Source: DATGIQ01 sp035295665
Lineage (GTDB): Bacteria > Planctomycetota > Planctomycetia > Gemmatales > Gemmataceae
Assembly: GCA_035295665.1 (NCBI GenBank)
Contig: DATGIQ010000660.1
Location: forward strand, 1-34,353
Direction: 5' to 3'
DNA length: 34,353 bases
Shown: piece after piece, positions 25,622 through 33,874 of the stretch
How the letters are laid out: each line of letters starts with the position of its first letter
Position numbering within the stretch: position 1 is the stretch's first letter
The notes under the pieces: model-generated
Database searches by the model: none
What the model was told of the DNA's origin: nothing
The model's input: the letters and a program-made list of their open reading frames with translations, nothing else
Made by a program: the position numbers and the translations under genes

Positions 25622-26981
25622 CCGGCTGCTGGGTCCCCCACGATACGCGCGACCAGCTCGTCGATTTCGTTCGCTCCTGGTCGGACAAGACCGACATCCC
25701 GGTCACGCGCTTTCTGCCCTGGATCGGCATCGGCCGCAGCAAGTACGAGGACTGGCGGCAACGCTTTGGCCAGGTCAACGAGCACAACACCTGGGTGCCT
25801 CGCGACCATTGGCTCACGGACACCGAAAAGCTCGCCATCTGCACCTTCGCCCGTACTCACCCGTTGGAGGGCTATCGCCGCATGACCTTCCTGATGCTCG
25901 ATGCCGATGTGGTCGCGTGCAGCCCCCGGCCAGTGTCTACCGCGTCCTCAAGAAGGCGGGGCTCCTGGCCGGGCCGTCGCCGCACGTCACCAAGAAAGGG
26001 ACCGGCTTCGTGCAGCCGCTTGGGCCGCACCAGCAATGGCATGTGGACATCAGCTACCTCAACATCGCTGGCACCTTTTACTTCTTGTGTTCCATCCTCG
26101 ACGGCTACAGCCGTTTCCTCGTCGACTGGGAAATCCGCGAGAAAATGGAGGAAATCGACGTGGAAACCATCCTGCAACGTGCCCGCGAAAAGTTCCCCGG
26201 CACGCACCCCCGCATCATCACCGACAACGGGCCGCAGTTCATCGCCCGTGATTTCAAAGAGTTCATCCGCATCGCCGGCATGACTCATGTGCGCACCGCG
26301 CCCTACTACCCGCAGTCCAACGGCAAGATCGAACGCTGGCATAAAACCCTCAAGGGCGATTGCATCCGCGTTCAGGTGCCGCTCTCGGCCGACGAAGCAC
26401 GCCGCATCGTCACCGATTACGTGGCGCATTACAACGAGGCGCGATTGCACAGCGCCATCGGCTATGTCACCCCCAAGGACAAGCTCCTGGGCAACGACGC
26501 GGCGATCTTCGCCGCACGCGATCGCAAACTGGCCGAGGCCCGCGAACGCCGTAAGCAGCTGCGGCAAACGCGCCACGACCAGGAGCAGGCCGGCGCCGAG
26601 ACTTCACGGCCCGCCATCGACTTCGCTGCCGTGCGGGCCGCCCTCACCATCGCCCAGGTCTTGACCCTGCTCGGCTTTGTCCCGCGCTCCGATCACGCCG
26701 GCCAGCAGCGCGGCGCCTGCCCCCTGCACGGCTCTACCACCGGCACGGCCCGTTGCTTCAGCGTCAACACCCACGCCGACACGTTCCACTGCTTCAAGTG
26801 CAACCGCTCCGGCAACGCCCTGGACTTGTGGGCCGCTGCCAACCGCTTGTCCCCTTACCACGCCGCCGTCGACCTGTGCCAACGCCTGAACATCCCGCTG
26901 CCCCTGCGGCAACCGCCTCGACCCGGCAACAGAGAAGAGGAACCCGTAGCCACGCAATCAAACACCTGTACAATCCCCTGA
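25603..26981 (+). pseudogene. IS3-type transposase OrfB with C-terminal CHC2 zinc finger, frame broken near 25925
   Basis: The N-terminal third is read in the frame reached by slippage at 25597-25604 (DQLVDFVRSWSDK, LPWIGIGRSKYEDW, LEGYRRMTFLMLDADVVACSP). At a run of five C (25923-25927) the coding frame moves by one base; downstream the third frame gives ASVYRVLKKAGLL, then the rve/DDE integrase core with HVDISYLN, IITDNGPQF and SNGKIERWHK as the D, D and E motifs. After the core comes a charged linker and a zinc-finger-like region: CPLH (26718-26729) and CFKC (26790-26801), in a context (GNALDLWAA) typical of DnaG CHC2 fingers. This joined protein would be intact but for the C-run shift, which is a mutation, a sequencing error in a homopolymer or a second recoding site. 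Confidence 0.75.
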
Positions 26982-27009
26982 GCGTCTCAAGGGAGGTCAT
27001 CTTTTACCC

Positions 27010-27035
27010 GCTAACTCGGACCCAGCGACTTTCCA
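27010..27035 (-). repeat. Right terminal inverted repeat of the IS
   Basis: Read on the minus strand it starts TGGAAAGTCGCT and ends GTTAGC, matching the left end at 20 of 26 positions. It lies 28 bp after the orfB stop codon. Confidence 0.8.
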
Positions 27036-27113
27036 TTTCAGGCTGAACCAGCACAACAGGACTTCCCTGCCCGGATTCCGCGTTCCAGGAGTCGATTGCC
27101 GAAGGGGGGATGA

Positions 27114-27133
27114 GAGGGCCTTCCTTGGCCCTC
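27114..27133. terminator. Hairpin downstream of csrA
   Basis: A perfect 7-bp stem GAGGGCC-TTCCTT-GGCCCTC. It lies about 70 nt past the csrA stop on the minus strand. No U-run follows in either direction, so factor-independent termination is uncertain. Confidence 0.35.
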
Positions 27134-27201
27134 ACTCGTAGCCATGCATCGCCTCGGCAAATCCAGGAATTCACGGACCGGTGTGCTCGGTCTATGCCGG
27201 A

Positions 27202-27444
27202 TCAAGTTGTCAACAGCAGCTCAGCGTGAGCGGATGCATACTTCCGGCTCGCCCGTTTTGCCAAATCCTGAAGGGATTCCATTTCCCGGTTACTTCGCCG
27301 CTCCAATTCGGCCCTGAGGATAGCAACCCGGCTCGGAGCCTCGATGCCGAGGCGAACGCGTCCCCGATCCGTGGCCAAAAGGGTCACGGTGATGTCACCA
27401 TCGATGATGACCTGTTCGCCCAGCTTCCGCGTCAGAACCAACAT
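27202..27444 (-). CDS. csrA: Carbon storage regulator CsrA
   Basis: The ATG at 27444 gives MLVLTRKLGEQVIIDGDITV, the standard CsrA start, behind GGAGG. The core continues with RVRLGIEAPSRVAILRAEL, including the Arg of the RNA-binding region. The 80-residue protein is about 20 residues longer than E. coli CsrA, with a Lys/Arg/Ala-rich C-terminal tail that is often present in other phyla. CsrA is a dimeric RNA-binding protein that binds GGA motifs in 5' leaders and controls translation and decay. No fliW or flagellar gene is nearby, so the usual FliW antagonist link is not visible here. The gene stands alone between the IS element and the MerR gene. Confidence 0.96.
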   Translation of the reverse strand: MLVLTRKLGEQVIIDGDITVTLLATDRGRVRLGIEAPSRVAILRAELERRSNREMESLQDLAKRASRKYASAHAELLLTT

Positions 27445-27546
27445 GCCAACCTCCACGAAAAGGTGACCTTGCCGAGGGCAGCACTGCCGACCGCTCTTGC
27501 TGAGGCAACGCCATTTTGTCCCTCTATTAAAGAAGTGCGAAAACGA

Positions 27547-27566
27547 CCCCGTTTACTGACACGGGG
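27547..27566. repeat. CCCCGT-N8-ACGGGG dyad upstream of csrA
   Basis: A perfect inverted repeat with 6-bp arms lies about 100 bp upstream of csrA, next to an A-rich stretch. It could be an operator or the terminator of the MerR transcript, whose stop codon is 112 bp away on the same strand, but it has no clear U-run. Confidence 0.3.
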
Positions 27567-27677
27567 GGAGCAAAAATCTGAAAAATCGGAAAAAATCGAC
27601 CGAACCGCGCACGAAGGAAGCCAGTTATTTTCTCTATCTTGCCGAGCTTTGCACAACTGGCGCCGTAAACGCCCGGC

Positions 27678-28487
27678 TCATTCCTGGATCAACATCTGAA
27701 TTTCCGTTAGATAGTTTTTGGGATTTCCTTTGAATATCATTCCCGGTCCCTTCACGTAAACTTCACGAGTGGGTAGGGCGATCTCGTACCCCTTTTCCTT
27801 GATGTGCGTCAAAATCTTGGCGTAGGACCGTCCCAGTTCTTCGTACGGTCCCTTGTGCAGCAACGAAACGCAACGTCCGCCCTGCAATTCACGGATCGAG
27901 ATTCCCTCCACCGCTTTCCGCTGCCGAATTGGCATACACGCTTCGAAGTCGGCGTCCTCTTCGCGGTACTCCGTGTCGTAGTGCAGCAGAAAGCACTTCC
28001 CGGAGATATACCTTCCGAGCGCTCTGCTGATCGTGGCGAAGCTCTTGCCACATTCGCTGTAGCGGCCCTTCATGCGGATGCCGGCTACGAGCATCGGGTC
28101 GAGGTGCTTCTGTTCAACTTGAAACGTCGAGTTTTGCAGAACCATGCGTGCCTCCCTTTCGGTACGAAGGATTTGATTGAGCGAATCCACAATTGTGCGG
28201 TGCCGCCGCATCTGGGCTTCCAGGATCCCTTTCTGCCGCTCCAGGAAGTCCACGATGTCGGCTTCGTCGTCGTAGCTGGCCAGCAGGTCGTTAATCTGCT
28301 CCAGCGAGAATTCCATGTCGCGAAGGCGGGTAATGAGACGGGCCTTCTCAATTTGCCGCGGATCGTAATAACGGTATCCGCTCTGGTCCTCCACGCAGGC
28401 AGGGATCAGGATCCCCTTCTCGTGGTAGAAGCGGAGTGTCTTGATCGTTAAACCGGTGATTCTGGAGAACTCGCCGATGGAAAACAT
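27678..28487 (-). CDS. MerR-family regulator with GyrI-like effector-binding domain
   Basis: ATG 28487 gives MFSIGEFSRITGLTIKTLRF, a canonical MerR winged-helix start, with a GAGGG site upstream. The 269-residue protein has the DNA-binding domain (1-70, including SGYRYYDPRQIEKARLI), a coiled-coil dimerisation helix (about 75-115, LERQKGILEAQMRRH) and a C-terminal GyrI-like/AraC effector-binding domain (about 130-269, LQGGRCVSLLHKGPYEELG). This is the layout of BmrR, which senses small, often cationic or lipophilic compounds. A MerR-type promoter with a 19-bp spacer lies at 28534-28564 reading into this gene, so it most likely controls itself. The nearest other gene, a kinase, diverges from it. 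Confidence 0.93.
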   Translation of the reverse strand: MFSIGEFSRITGLTIKTLRFYHEKGILIPACVEDQSGYRYYDPRQIEKARLITRLRDMEFSLEQINDLLASYDDEADIVDFLERQKGILEAQMRRHRTIVDSLNQILRTEREARMVLQNSTFQVEQKHLDPMLVAGIRMKGRYSECGKSFATISRALGRYISGKCFLLHYDTEYREEDADFEACMPIRQRKAVEGISIRELQGGRCVSLLHKGPYEELGRSYAKILTHIKEKGYEIALPTREVYVKGPGMIFKGNPKNYLTEIQMLIQE

Positions 28488-28533
28488 GAACCCGCCCTCA
28501 TCCGGGGAAGTCATCATTTTTCGGTATGTCGAG

Positions 28534-28564
28534 AGGATACGGCCTCCCGCAAGGGGAGAGTCAA
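28534..28564 (-). promoter_or_regulatory. MerR-type promoter with 19-bp spacer and operator dyad
   Basis: On the minus strand TTGACT (28564-28559) and TATCCT (28539-28534) are separated by exactly 19 bp, longer than the normal 17. The spacer contains a perfect dyad CTCCC-CTTGC-GGGAG (28558-28544). Overlong spacers carrying a dyad are the hallmark of MerR-activated promoters, where the regulator untwists the DNA. The expected start, near 28527, leaves a leader of about 40 nt to the merR ATG at 28487. Confidence 0.8.
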
Positions 28565-28744
28565 GGGAAAAAAGAAGTCGGAAGCGATTCTCCACGGAGG
28601 GCACGCGGTACAGAGAATGGCTGCTGCAAGTCCGGAACGCGATTGCGGTTCGAGCGTTGACCTTGCTTCCCTTGCTCCATCGGTGTTGCTAGACTCAAGA
28701 AAATGGATTGATTTCGCCACCCTGCTCGATAAAGGCGCTGCATC

Positions 28745-31700
28745 ATGCCCCCTGACCCATCGACCCCGGCCGCTGCCGATCGCAATCTCCTCTTCGGCAT
28801 CATGGCCCTACAAATGGATTTCATTAACCGCGATGCGCTGATCACGGCCATGAATGCTTGGGCGCTGGACAAGGCGAAGCCCCTGGGACAAATCTTGCAG
28901 GAACAGCGGGCACTCCGCAAAGAGGATCGCGACCTGCTCGATGTGCTCATCAAGCGCCACCTCCACATGCACGGCGACAACGTACAGAAAAGCCTGGCTT
29001 CGCTCAGTTCGGTGGGATCCCTGCACGAAGAGCTCCAAAAAGTCGGCGACGCGGATGTGTGTGCCAGCCTGGCTTTCGTGCAGCGTGCCGGTCCCCACGA
29101 TGATCCATACGTCACCCGACCGTCCACCGCCGGACAGCCGAGCGTCCCCGGCCAGCGATTCCGGATTCTGCGGGAACACGCCCGCGGGGGGCTCGGCGCG
29201 GTGTTCGTCGCCCAGGACGAAGAACTGCACCGCGAGGTTGCCCTGAAGGAGATCCAGGAGAAATATGCCCACCATATCGAAAGCCAGACGCGTTTCCTTC
29301 TGGAAGCCGAGGTCACCGGCGGGCTGGAGCATCCCGGCATCGTTCCGGTCTATGGGTTGGGCCGCTATCCTGACGGCCGGCCATTCTACGCCATGCGCTT
29401 TATCCGCGGCGACAGCCTCCACGAAGCTATCCGACGGTTCTATGCCGCGGACGCAGAAAAGCGCGACCCCGGGGAACGCTCATTGGCCTTTCGGGAGCTG
29501 TTAGGGCAGTTTGTGGCCGCGTGCAATGCCCTGGCCTATGCCCACTCCCGCGGCGTGTTGCACCGGGACGTGAAGCCGCACAACATCATGCTGGGCAAAT
29601 ATGGCGAGACCTTGCTCGTCGATTGGGGCTTGGCCAAGGTCATGGGAGACGGCGAGGGGCGATCGAAGTCCGAGGAAGGCATCTTGCATCCGTCCACGAG
29701 CGGCGACTCAACGCCGACCCAGGCGGGGCATGTCATGGGTACGCCGGCGTACATGAGTCCCGAACAGGCGGAGGGCCGTCTGGACCGGCTCGGCCCCACT
29801 GCGGACATTTACAGCCTGGGGGCAACATTCTATGAGCTGCTCACCGGCCAGCAATCGGTCCAGGGACGCCACCTGGGCGAGATCCTTGCCAAGGTCAAAC
29901 GTGGGGACTGGCTACCGCCACGCAAGATGCGCAAGGACGTGCCGGCGCCGCTGGAGGCAATCTGCCGTAAAGCGATGGCTCTACGCCCGGAAGATCGGTA
30001 CGGATCCGCTTTGGAGCTGGCGGGGGATATCGAACACTGGCTGGCCGATGAGCCAGTGTCCGCCTACCGCGAACCGTTGTCGTGGAAGCTGCGCCGCTGG
30101 GTGCGGCGGCATCGTGGACTGGCGGCGGGGGTAGCGGGGTTGTTGATTACGACCGTGGCGGCGCTCGCGATCGGAATTGTCGTTGTCAATGACCAGAGGA
30201 ATCGCGCCGAGCAGGCGCGGTTAGAAACACGGCAGACGTTGGACGAAGTGTTTTCTCGGGCGATCGACGGTTGGCTGGCTCGGCAGGAGATCAAGAAACT
30301 CGAGCCCGCTCAGCAGGAGTTCTTGGAAAGGGCACGGGAACGGTACCGGAAATTTGCGGATGATGCCGGAGCCAGCGAGGAGGACCGTGCCGGTGTGGCC
30401 GCGGCTTATTTGCGCCTGGGGGAAATTCATCGGTGGCTGGGCCCGGCCCGGGAGGCGGAGAAAGCTTACCGGAGCGCCATCGAGCATTACAAGCAGCTCA
30501 TGGCAAATTTTCCCAAGACGGCAGACTACCAACGGGCGCTCGCCAAATCCAACAATAGCCTGGGAAATCTTTTGATAGCAGACGGACGGTTACGGGATGC
30601 CGAAAGAGTTCTCCGTGAGGGCATTACGCTACAGCAACAATTAGCGAATGAGTTTCCAGCAGCCCCCGCGTACCGTCAGGATCTGGCTCGGAGTTACAAT
30701 GATCTAGCCAATCTGCTGAAGAGAATGGGGCGATCGAAGCAGGCGGAGGAATCCTACCGGAAGGGCCTGACGGTCCACAAGCAACTGGTGGAACAATCTC
30801 CCGAAGTGGCAAACTATCGTGAGGATCTCGCGACCGGCTACAATAACCTGGGTACGCTGCTGCAAAAGATGGGTCGCATCGACGAAGCTCAGCGCAATTA
30901 TGGAGACGCGCTCACTCTCTACCAGCGATTATCCATCGACTCCCCGAATGTCCCCAAGTATCTCCACCGGATGGCAATCACATGTCTCAACCTGGGCCTC
31001 CTCTTTCGTGACACGGGCCGGCTTCAGGAAGCAGACACTCCCTTGCGCGAGGCTATTGCACTCTTTCAGCGCTTGCTGGCCCAGTTCCCCGCTGCTCCAT
31101 CGTACCGCCAGGAGTTGGCGACGAGCTACAATGTGCTAGGAAAACTGCTGCGAGAGAAAGGCGACCAGGCCGATGCGGAAAAGCGGTTGCGTGAAGCCCT
31201 CGATATGCGCAAGCAATTAGCCGAGGAAAACCGTGCTGAGCCAAGCTACCGCCAAGATCTGGCCAGGAGCCAGAATGACCTGGGCGACTTCCTGCTCGAG
31301 ATGAAGAAGCCGGAGGAGGCAGAGGCAGCTTTCCAGGCCGCTCTCAATATCCAAAGGAAATTGGTGGCCGAGCCAGATGCCATGCCCGATTACGCGAATG
31401 ACCTGGCGATCACCATGGATAGTCTGGCGGAACTCTTCCGCGCACGCAAGGATTATCGCCAAGCGCGCCAGCTCCTAGTTGATGCACTCCCCCACCATGA
31501 GGCTGCGTTGAAGGCCTATCCTGAGAGCCCCATCTACCAGCGGATGTTTCGGTACAACCGCATAATCCTGGCCTCGGTTCTCGCGGGACTGGGGGAACAT
31601 GTTGCCGCTCAGAAAATTGCCGCCGAGCTGGCGGCCAAGGGCTGGAATCCCGCTGGGGATGCGTATGGCGCGGCACGCGCTTTGGCACAATGTATCAGCG

Positions 31701-31900
31701 TGGTCCAGACCGATGCCGAGTCCAAGCGGTTCCTCGGGAGCTACGTCGATCAGGCGTTGGCGATGCTTCAGCAGGCAGTGAAAAGAGGTTTCAAGGATGT
31801 TGACCGCCTCCGCAAGGACAAAGACCTGGAACCGCTGCGCACCCAGCCGGGCTTCCAGGCGCTGTTGAAGCAATTGCAGGACTCCGGAGCCAGAAATTGA
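28745..31900 (+). CDS. Transmembrane Ser/Thr protein kinase with TPR tail
   Basis: ATG 28745 opens a 1051-residue protein that begins with a planctomycete kinase leader (ALQMDFINRDALITAMNAW). The kinase domain runs from about residue 140 to 430: glycine loop GLGAVF, Lys168 (VALKEI), HRDVKPHN (Asp275 catalytic), DWG with Asp293, and GTPAYMSPEQ. A membrane helix (about 459-482, GVAGLLITTVAALAIGIVVV) follows, then about 560 residues of TPR repeats with the pattern NLLKRMGRSKQAEESYRKGL. The organisation is the same as in the kinase at 14691, with which it shares blocks such as HPGIVPVY. Function is likely envelope-to-cytoplasm signalling; substrate unknown. It diverges from merR, 257 bp apart. 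Confidence 0.93.
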   Translation: MPPDPSTPAAADRNLLFGIMALQMDFINRDALITAMNAWALDKAKPLGQILQEQRALRKEDRDLLDVLIKRHLHMHGDNVQKSLASLSSVGSLHEELQKVGDADVCASLAFVQRAGPHDDPYVTRPSTAGQPSVPGQRFRILREHARGGLGAVFVAQDEELHREVALKEIQEKYAHHIESQTRFLLEAEVTGGLEHPGIVPVYGLGRYPDGRPFYAMRFIRGDSLHEAIRRFYAADAEKRDPGERSLAFRELLGQFVAACNALAYAHSRGVLHRDVKPHNIMLGKYGETLLVDWGLAKVMGDGEGRSKSEEGILHPSTSGDSTPTQAGHVMGTPAYMSPEQAEGRLDRLGPTADIYSLGATFYELLTGQQSVQGRHLGEILAKVKRGDWLPPRKMRKDVPAPLEAICRKAMALRPEDRYGSALELAGDIEHWLADEPVSAYREPLSWKLRRWVRRHRGLAAGVAGLLITTVAALAIGIVVVNDQRNRAEQARLETRQTLDEVFSRAIDGWLARQEIKKLEPAQQEFLERARERYRKFADDAGASEEDRAGVAAAYLRLGEIHRWLGPAREAEKAYRSAIEHYKQLMANFPKTADYQRALAKSNNSLGNLLIADGRLRDAERVLREGITLQQQLANEFPAAPAYRQDLARSYNDLANLLKRMGRSKQAEESYRKGLTVHKQLVEQSPEVANYREDLATGYNNLGTLLQKMGRIDEAQRNYGDALTLYQRLSIDSPNVPKYLHRMAITCLNLGLLFRDTGRLQEADTPLREAIALFQRLLAQFPAAPSYRQELATSYNVLGKLLREKGDQADAEKRLREALDMRKQLAEENRAEPSYRQDLARSQNDLGDFLLEMKKPEEAEAAFQAALNIQRKLVAEPDAMPDYANDLAITMDSLAELFRARKDYRQARQLLVDALPHHEAALKAYPESPIYQRMFRYNRIILASVLAGLGEHVAAQKIAAELAAKGWNPAGDAYGAARALAQCISVVQTDAESKRFLGSYVDQALAMLQQAVKRGFKDVDRLRKDKDLEPLRTQPGFQALLKQLQDSGARN

Positions 31901-32319
31901 TCGCGTTGCCCAATAATTCGTGGCTGGCGCTGGCTTTCCGCACGCCCTCCTGGCTAAGCTGTTAATTTGCCTTAACACGGGATCTGGGTTCCGTTAACTT
32001 TGATTAACACGAGGTGGAGATGGAAACGGTAGGCCGCCGCCATGTTTTTGGGCTATAACCATATGCGGACTTTTGTTTTAGTAAAATGTTCCGCAATAGT
32101 TAGAACCGGGGCCTGATCGATCATGAATTGGCCTCGCGGTGGTGCGGCACACGAATTGCTTTCATCTACACGATTGTTAATCCGTTCAAGGGTGCATTCT
32201 GGTAGCCACCACGACTGCCTGGAGCTTCGTCGCCCTAGCGAGATTGTTCCCTTGCGGTTGCCCCGGGCGCCAGGTTCGCCTCTTCGTCCAGTCTTCGCTC
32301 CCCAGGAGGCGTTGGTGCC
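31901..32319. other. Intergenic region with AT-rich control-like motifs; no supported gene
   Basis: No credible ORF with a ribosome site is present; a 128-codon frame at 32123 ends inside the next gene and has no family pattern. The region contains two GTTAA-N6-TTAAC dyads (31961-32008), an AT-rich segment with TTTTA-G-TAAAA (32076-32086) and TAAAAT (32082-32087), and an AGGAGG ribosome site (32303-32308) for the gene at 32320. It is the leader of that gene. Confidence 0.5.
31961..32008. promoter_or_regulatory. Pair of GTTAA-N6-TTAAC dyads (candidate operator)
   Basis: Two 16-bp inverted repeats of identical arms lie at 31961-31976 (spacer TTTGCC) and 31993-32008 (spacer CTTTGA). Their centres are 32 bp apart, close to three helical turns, as expected for two dimers on one face of DNA. 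The protein is unknown. Confidence 0.4.
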
Positions 32320-33822
32320 ATGCGAAACCAGAATCGAACCAGGAAATTCCGCCGACCGTTGTTCATTGAACGGTTGGAAGATCGTGCTCTTCTGTCAGGC
32401 AACATCACGGCAACTTCCAACAACGGCGTGCTCTCCATTCTCGGAGATACCGGTAATAACGATGTCGAGATTTCCCAATCGGGCCCGGCGATTGTTGTCG
32501 CCAGTATGACCAGCACCATCAACGGTCAGTCGAATCCTGTTTCGTTTACCAACGTCAATTCGATCCAGGTCCAGTTCCTCGATGGCGTGGATTCCGTATC
32601 CATCAACGGAATCCACATCCCGGGCGCCTTGAGCGTGACCGAAGGAACGGGCCCGGACACGCTCATGGTCGTCAATTCAACGTTTCAGCAGCTTGATTCC
32701 ACAATTGGTAGAGAGTTCAACCCGGCCGTCACGGCCCCCAAGTTCGATGTCAATTCCACGGTTAGCAACGACGTCATCACGGGAGATCATGTCAACCTCA
32801 GCATCCTCAATGGAAGCGGGGTGAGCGGTCGGTCGCTCATCGGATTGCCGGTCAGCGGACTCGGTTCGCTGATTAATGTGGCGATGAGCGGTCTCACGTT
32901 CAGCGGTGGCGGTAAACTCAATGTTCGAGCCGACGATGGAATTCCCTATTTCAATCCGGCGACGCACATGCTTACCCCGGCATCCAGCGCCTTGTTGAAC
33001 TTCATTCGCACCACCGGAAGTACTCGGGTCGTTCTGGGCGATCACTTCCAGAATGTTCAGAGTGATTTCGGCCAGCTCGGCAGCTTGGCCCTCTCTGTTG
33101 GGAACGACGCGGATGTGGTGGACGTCTCGGAAAATGTGATCCAAGGGAGCGAAACCGTCATCGTAGGGAATGATGCCCCCTATCCAACGTCACTCTTGCC
33201 GCCTCCCTTTGTCACCGTGAACGGTCAGGTCGGGGTTGGTCCTTCCGGCGGCGATCTGCACGTCCAAGTCGGCAGTAACATCAACCCGACCGTCCCGATG
33301 TGGGACGTCCAAGTGGTGAGCTCTCCCAACGAAGGGCCGAACGCTCCCGGCGCGATGATCATTCATGGGAGTTTGCAGATAATGGCCGGCAATGGGGACG
33401 CTGTCACCGTGGATCCGACCAGCGATGACGGCCCATTGGATATTGCCATGGGCGATGGCGGCATCAATAGCCTGGAATCGCTGACGATGCTGGATGTCGA
33501 CAGCAACGACCCGTACATCACGTTCAACAGCAAGCGCGGCGACACCGTCAACATCAATCTCACGAACGTGAGGGTCCACGATGCCAATGCCTACTTCTTC
33601 ATGCGGGACTTCGGCCACGGCACCGATGTGGTCAATCTGTCGAATGTCCAGGTCGCAGGACTGTTCACCGTATTGCTTAGTGACTCTGGGGACAACGTCG
33701 TCACGGCGCAGAACGTCCACGTGCTGCGCGGCTACATCTTCGGCGGCGGCCGGTTTGGCAACCGTTACATCAATCTGGGCGGCAACAGCGGTTATTCGGT
33801 GATTGGGTTCATACCCGGATAG
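32320..33822 (+). CDS. Exported beta-repeat surface protein with planctomycete LExRxLLS motif
   Basis: The 500-residue protein starts at ATG 32320 behind AGGAGG (11-bp spacing). Its N terminus RKFRRPLFIERLEDRALLSG carries the planctomycete exported-protein motif (LEDRALLS, 19-26), basic residues before it. The rest is Gly/Asn/Asp/Val-rich with repeated short strands such as GDTGNNDVEISQS, DTVNINLTNVRVHDANAY and VVNLSNVQVAGLF, as in parallel beta-helix or other beta-repeat surface proteins; no enzymatic motif was found. It is probably secreted or cell-surface bound. The C terminus ends GGNSGYSVIGFIPG. No neighbour gives more information. A strong hairpin follows the stop codon. Confidence 0.8.
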   Translation: MRNQNRTRKFRRPLFIERLEDRALLSGNITATSNNGVLSILGDTGNNDVEISQSGPAIVVASMTSTINGQSNPVSFTNVNSIQVQFLDGVDSVSINGIHIPGALSVTEGTGPDTLMVVNSTFQQLDSTIGREFNPAVTAPKFDVNSTVSNDVITGDHVNLSILNGSGVSGRSLIGLPVSGLGSLINVAMSGLTFSGGGKLNVRADDGIPYFNPATHMLTPASSALLNFIRTTGSTRVVLGDHFQNVQSDFGQLGSLALSVGNDADVVDVSENVIQGSETVIVGNDAPYPTSLLPPPFVTVNGQVGVGPSGGDLHVQVGSNINPTVPMWDVQVVSSPNEGPNAPGAMIIHGSLQIMAGNGDAVTVDPTSDDGPLDIAMGDGGINSLESLTMLDVDSNDPYITFNSKRGDTVNINLTNVRVHDANAYFFMRDFGHGTDVVNLSNVQVAGLFTVLLSDSGDNVVTAQNVHVLRGYIFGGGRFGNRYINLGGNSGYSVIGFIPG

Positions 33823-33830
33823 AAACACAA

Positions 33831-33870
33831 AGTCCGTAGTCCGTAGCCACAGTGCTACGGACTACGGACT
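33831..33870. terminator. Perfect 17-bp hairpin between convergent genes
   Basis: A 17-bp stem (33831-33847 paired with 33854-33870) with a CACAGT loop, made of a tandem AGTCCGT unit and its complement. It lies between the convergent genes at 32320 and 33875 and could end both transcripts, although no strong U-run follows. The stem could alternatively be a mobile-repeat (REP-like) unit. Confidence 0.6.
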
Positions 33871-33874
33871 AAGA

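Larger units (their letters stand above)
25258..27035 (+). mobile_element. IS3-like insertion sequence with CHC2-fused transposase
   Basis: A 1778-bp element bounded by 26-bp imperfect inverted repeats that begin TGGAAA and end TTTCCA, with the TG/CA termini normal for IS3 elements. It carries orfA (25307-25621), an A8 slippage site and orfB (frames from 25603 to 26981). It sits in a convergent intergenic region between the TPR protein and csrA and does not visibly interrupt a gene. No short direct repeat flanks the ends (GAATC on the left, TTTCA on the right), so the insertion is old or the target duplication was lost. Confidence 0.85.

Noticed and set aside
25872..26576. 234-codon minus-strand ORF across the transposase
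   Set aside because: It is the antisense of the DDE core; no start signal or family pattern.
25253..27040. Target-site duplication flanking the IS
   Set aside because: The 5 bp on the left (GAATC) and right (TTTCA) do not match, and no 3-bp match was found.
32123..32509. 128-codon plus-strand ORF before the surface protein
   Set aside because: It overlaps the start of the better supported gene at 32320 and its composition has no protein-like pattern.
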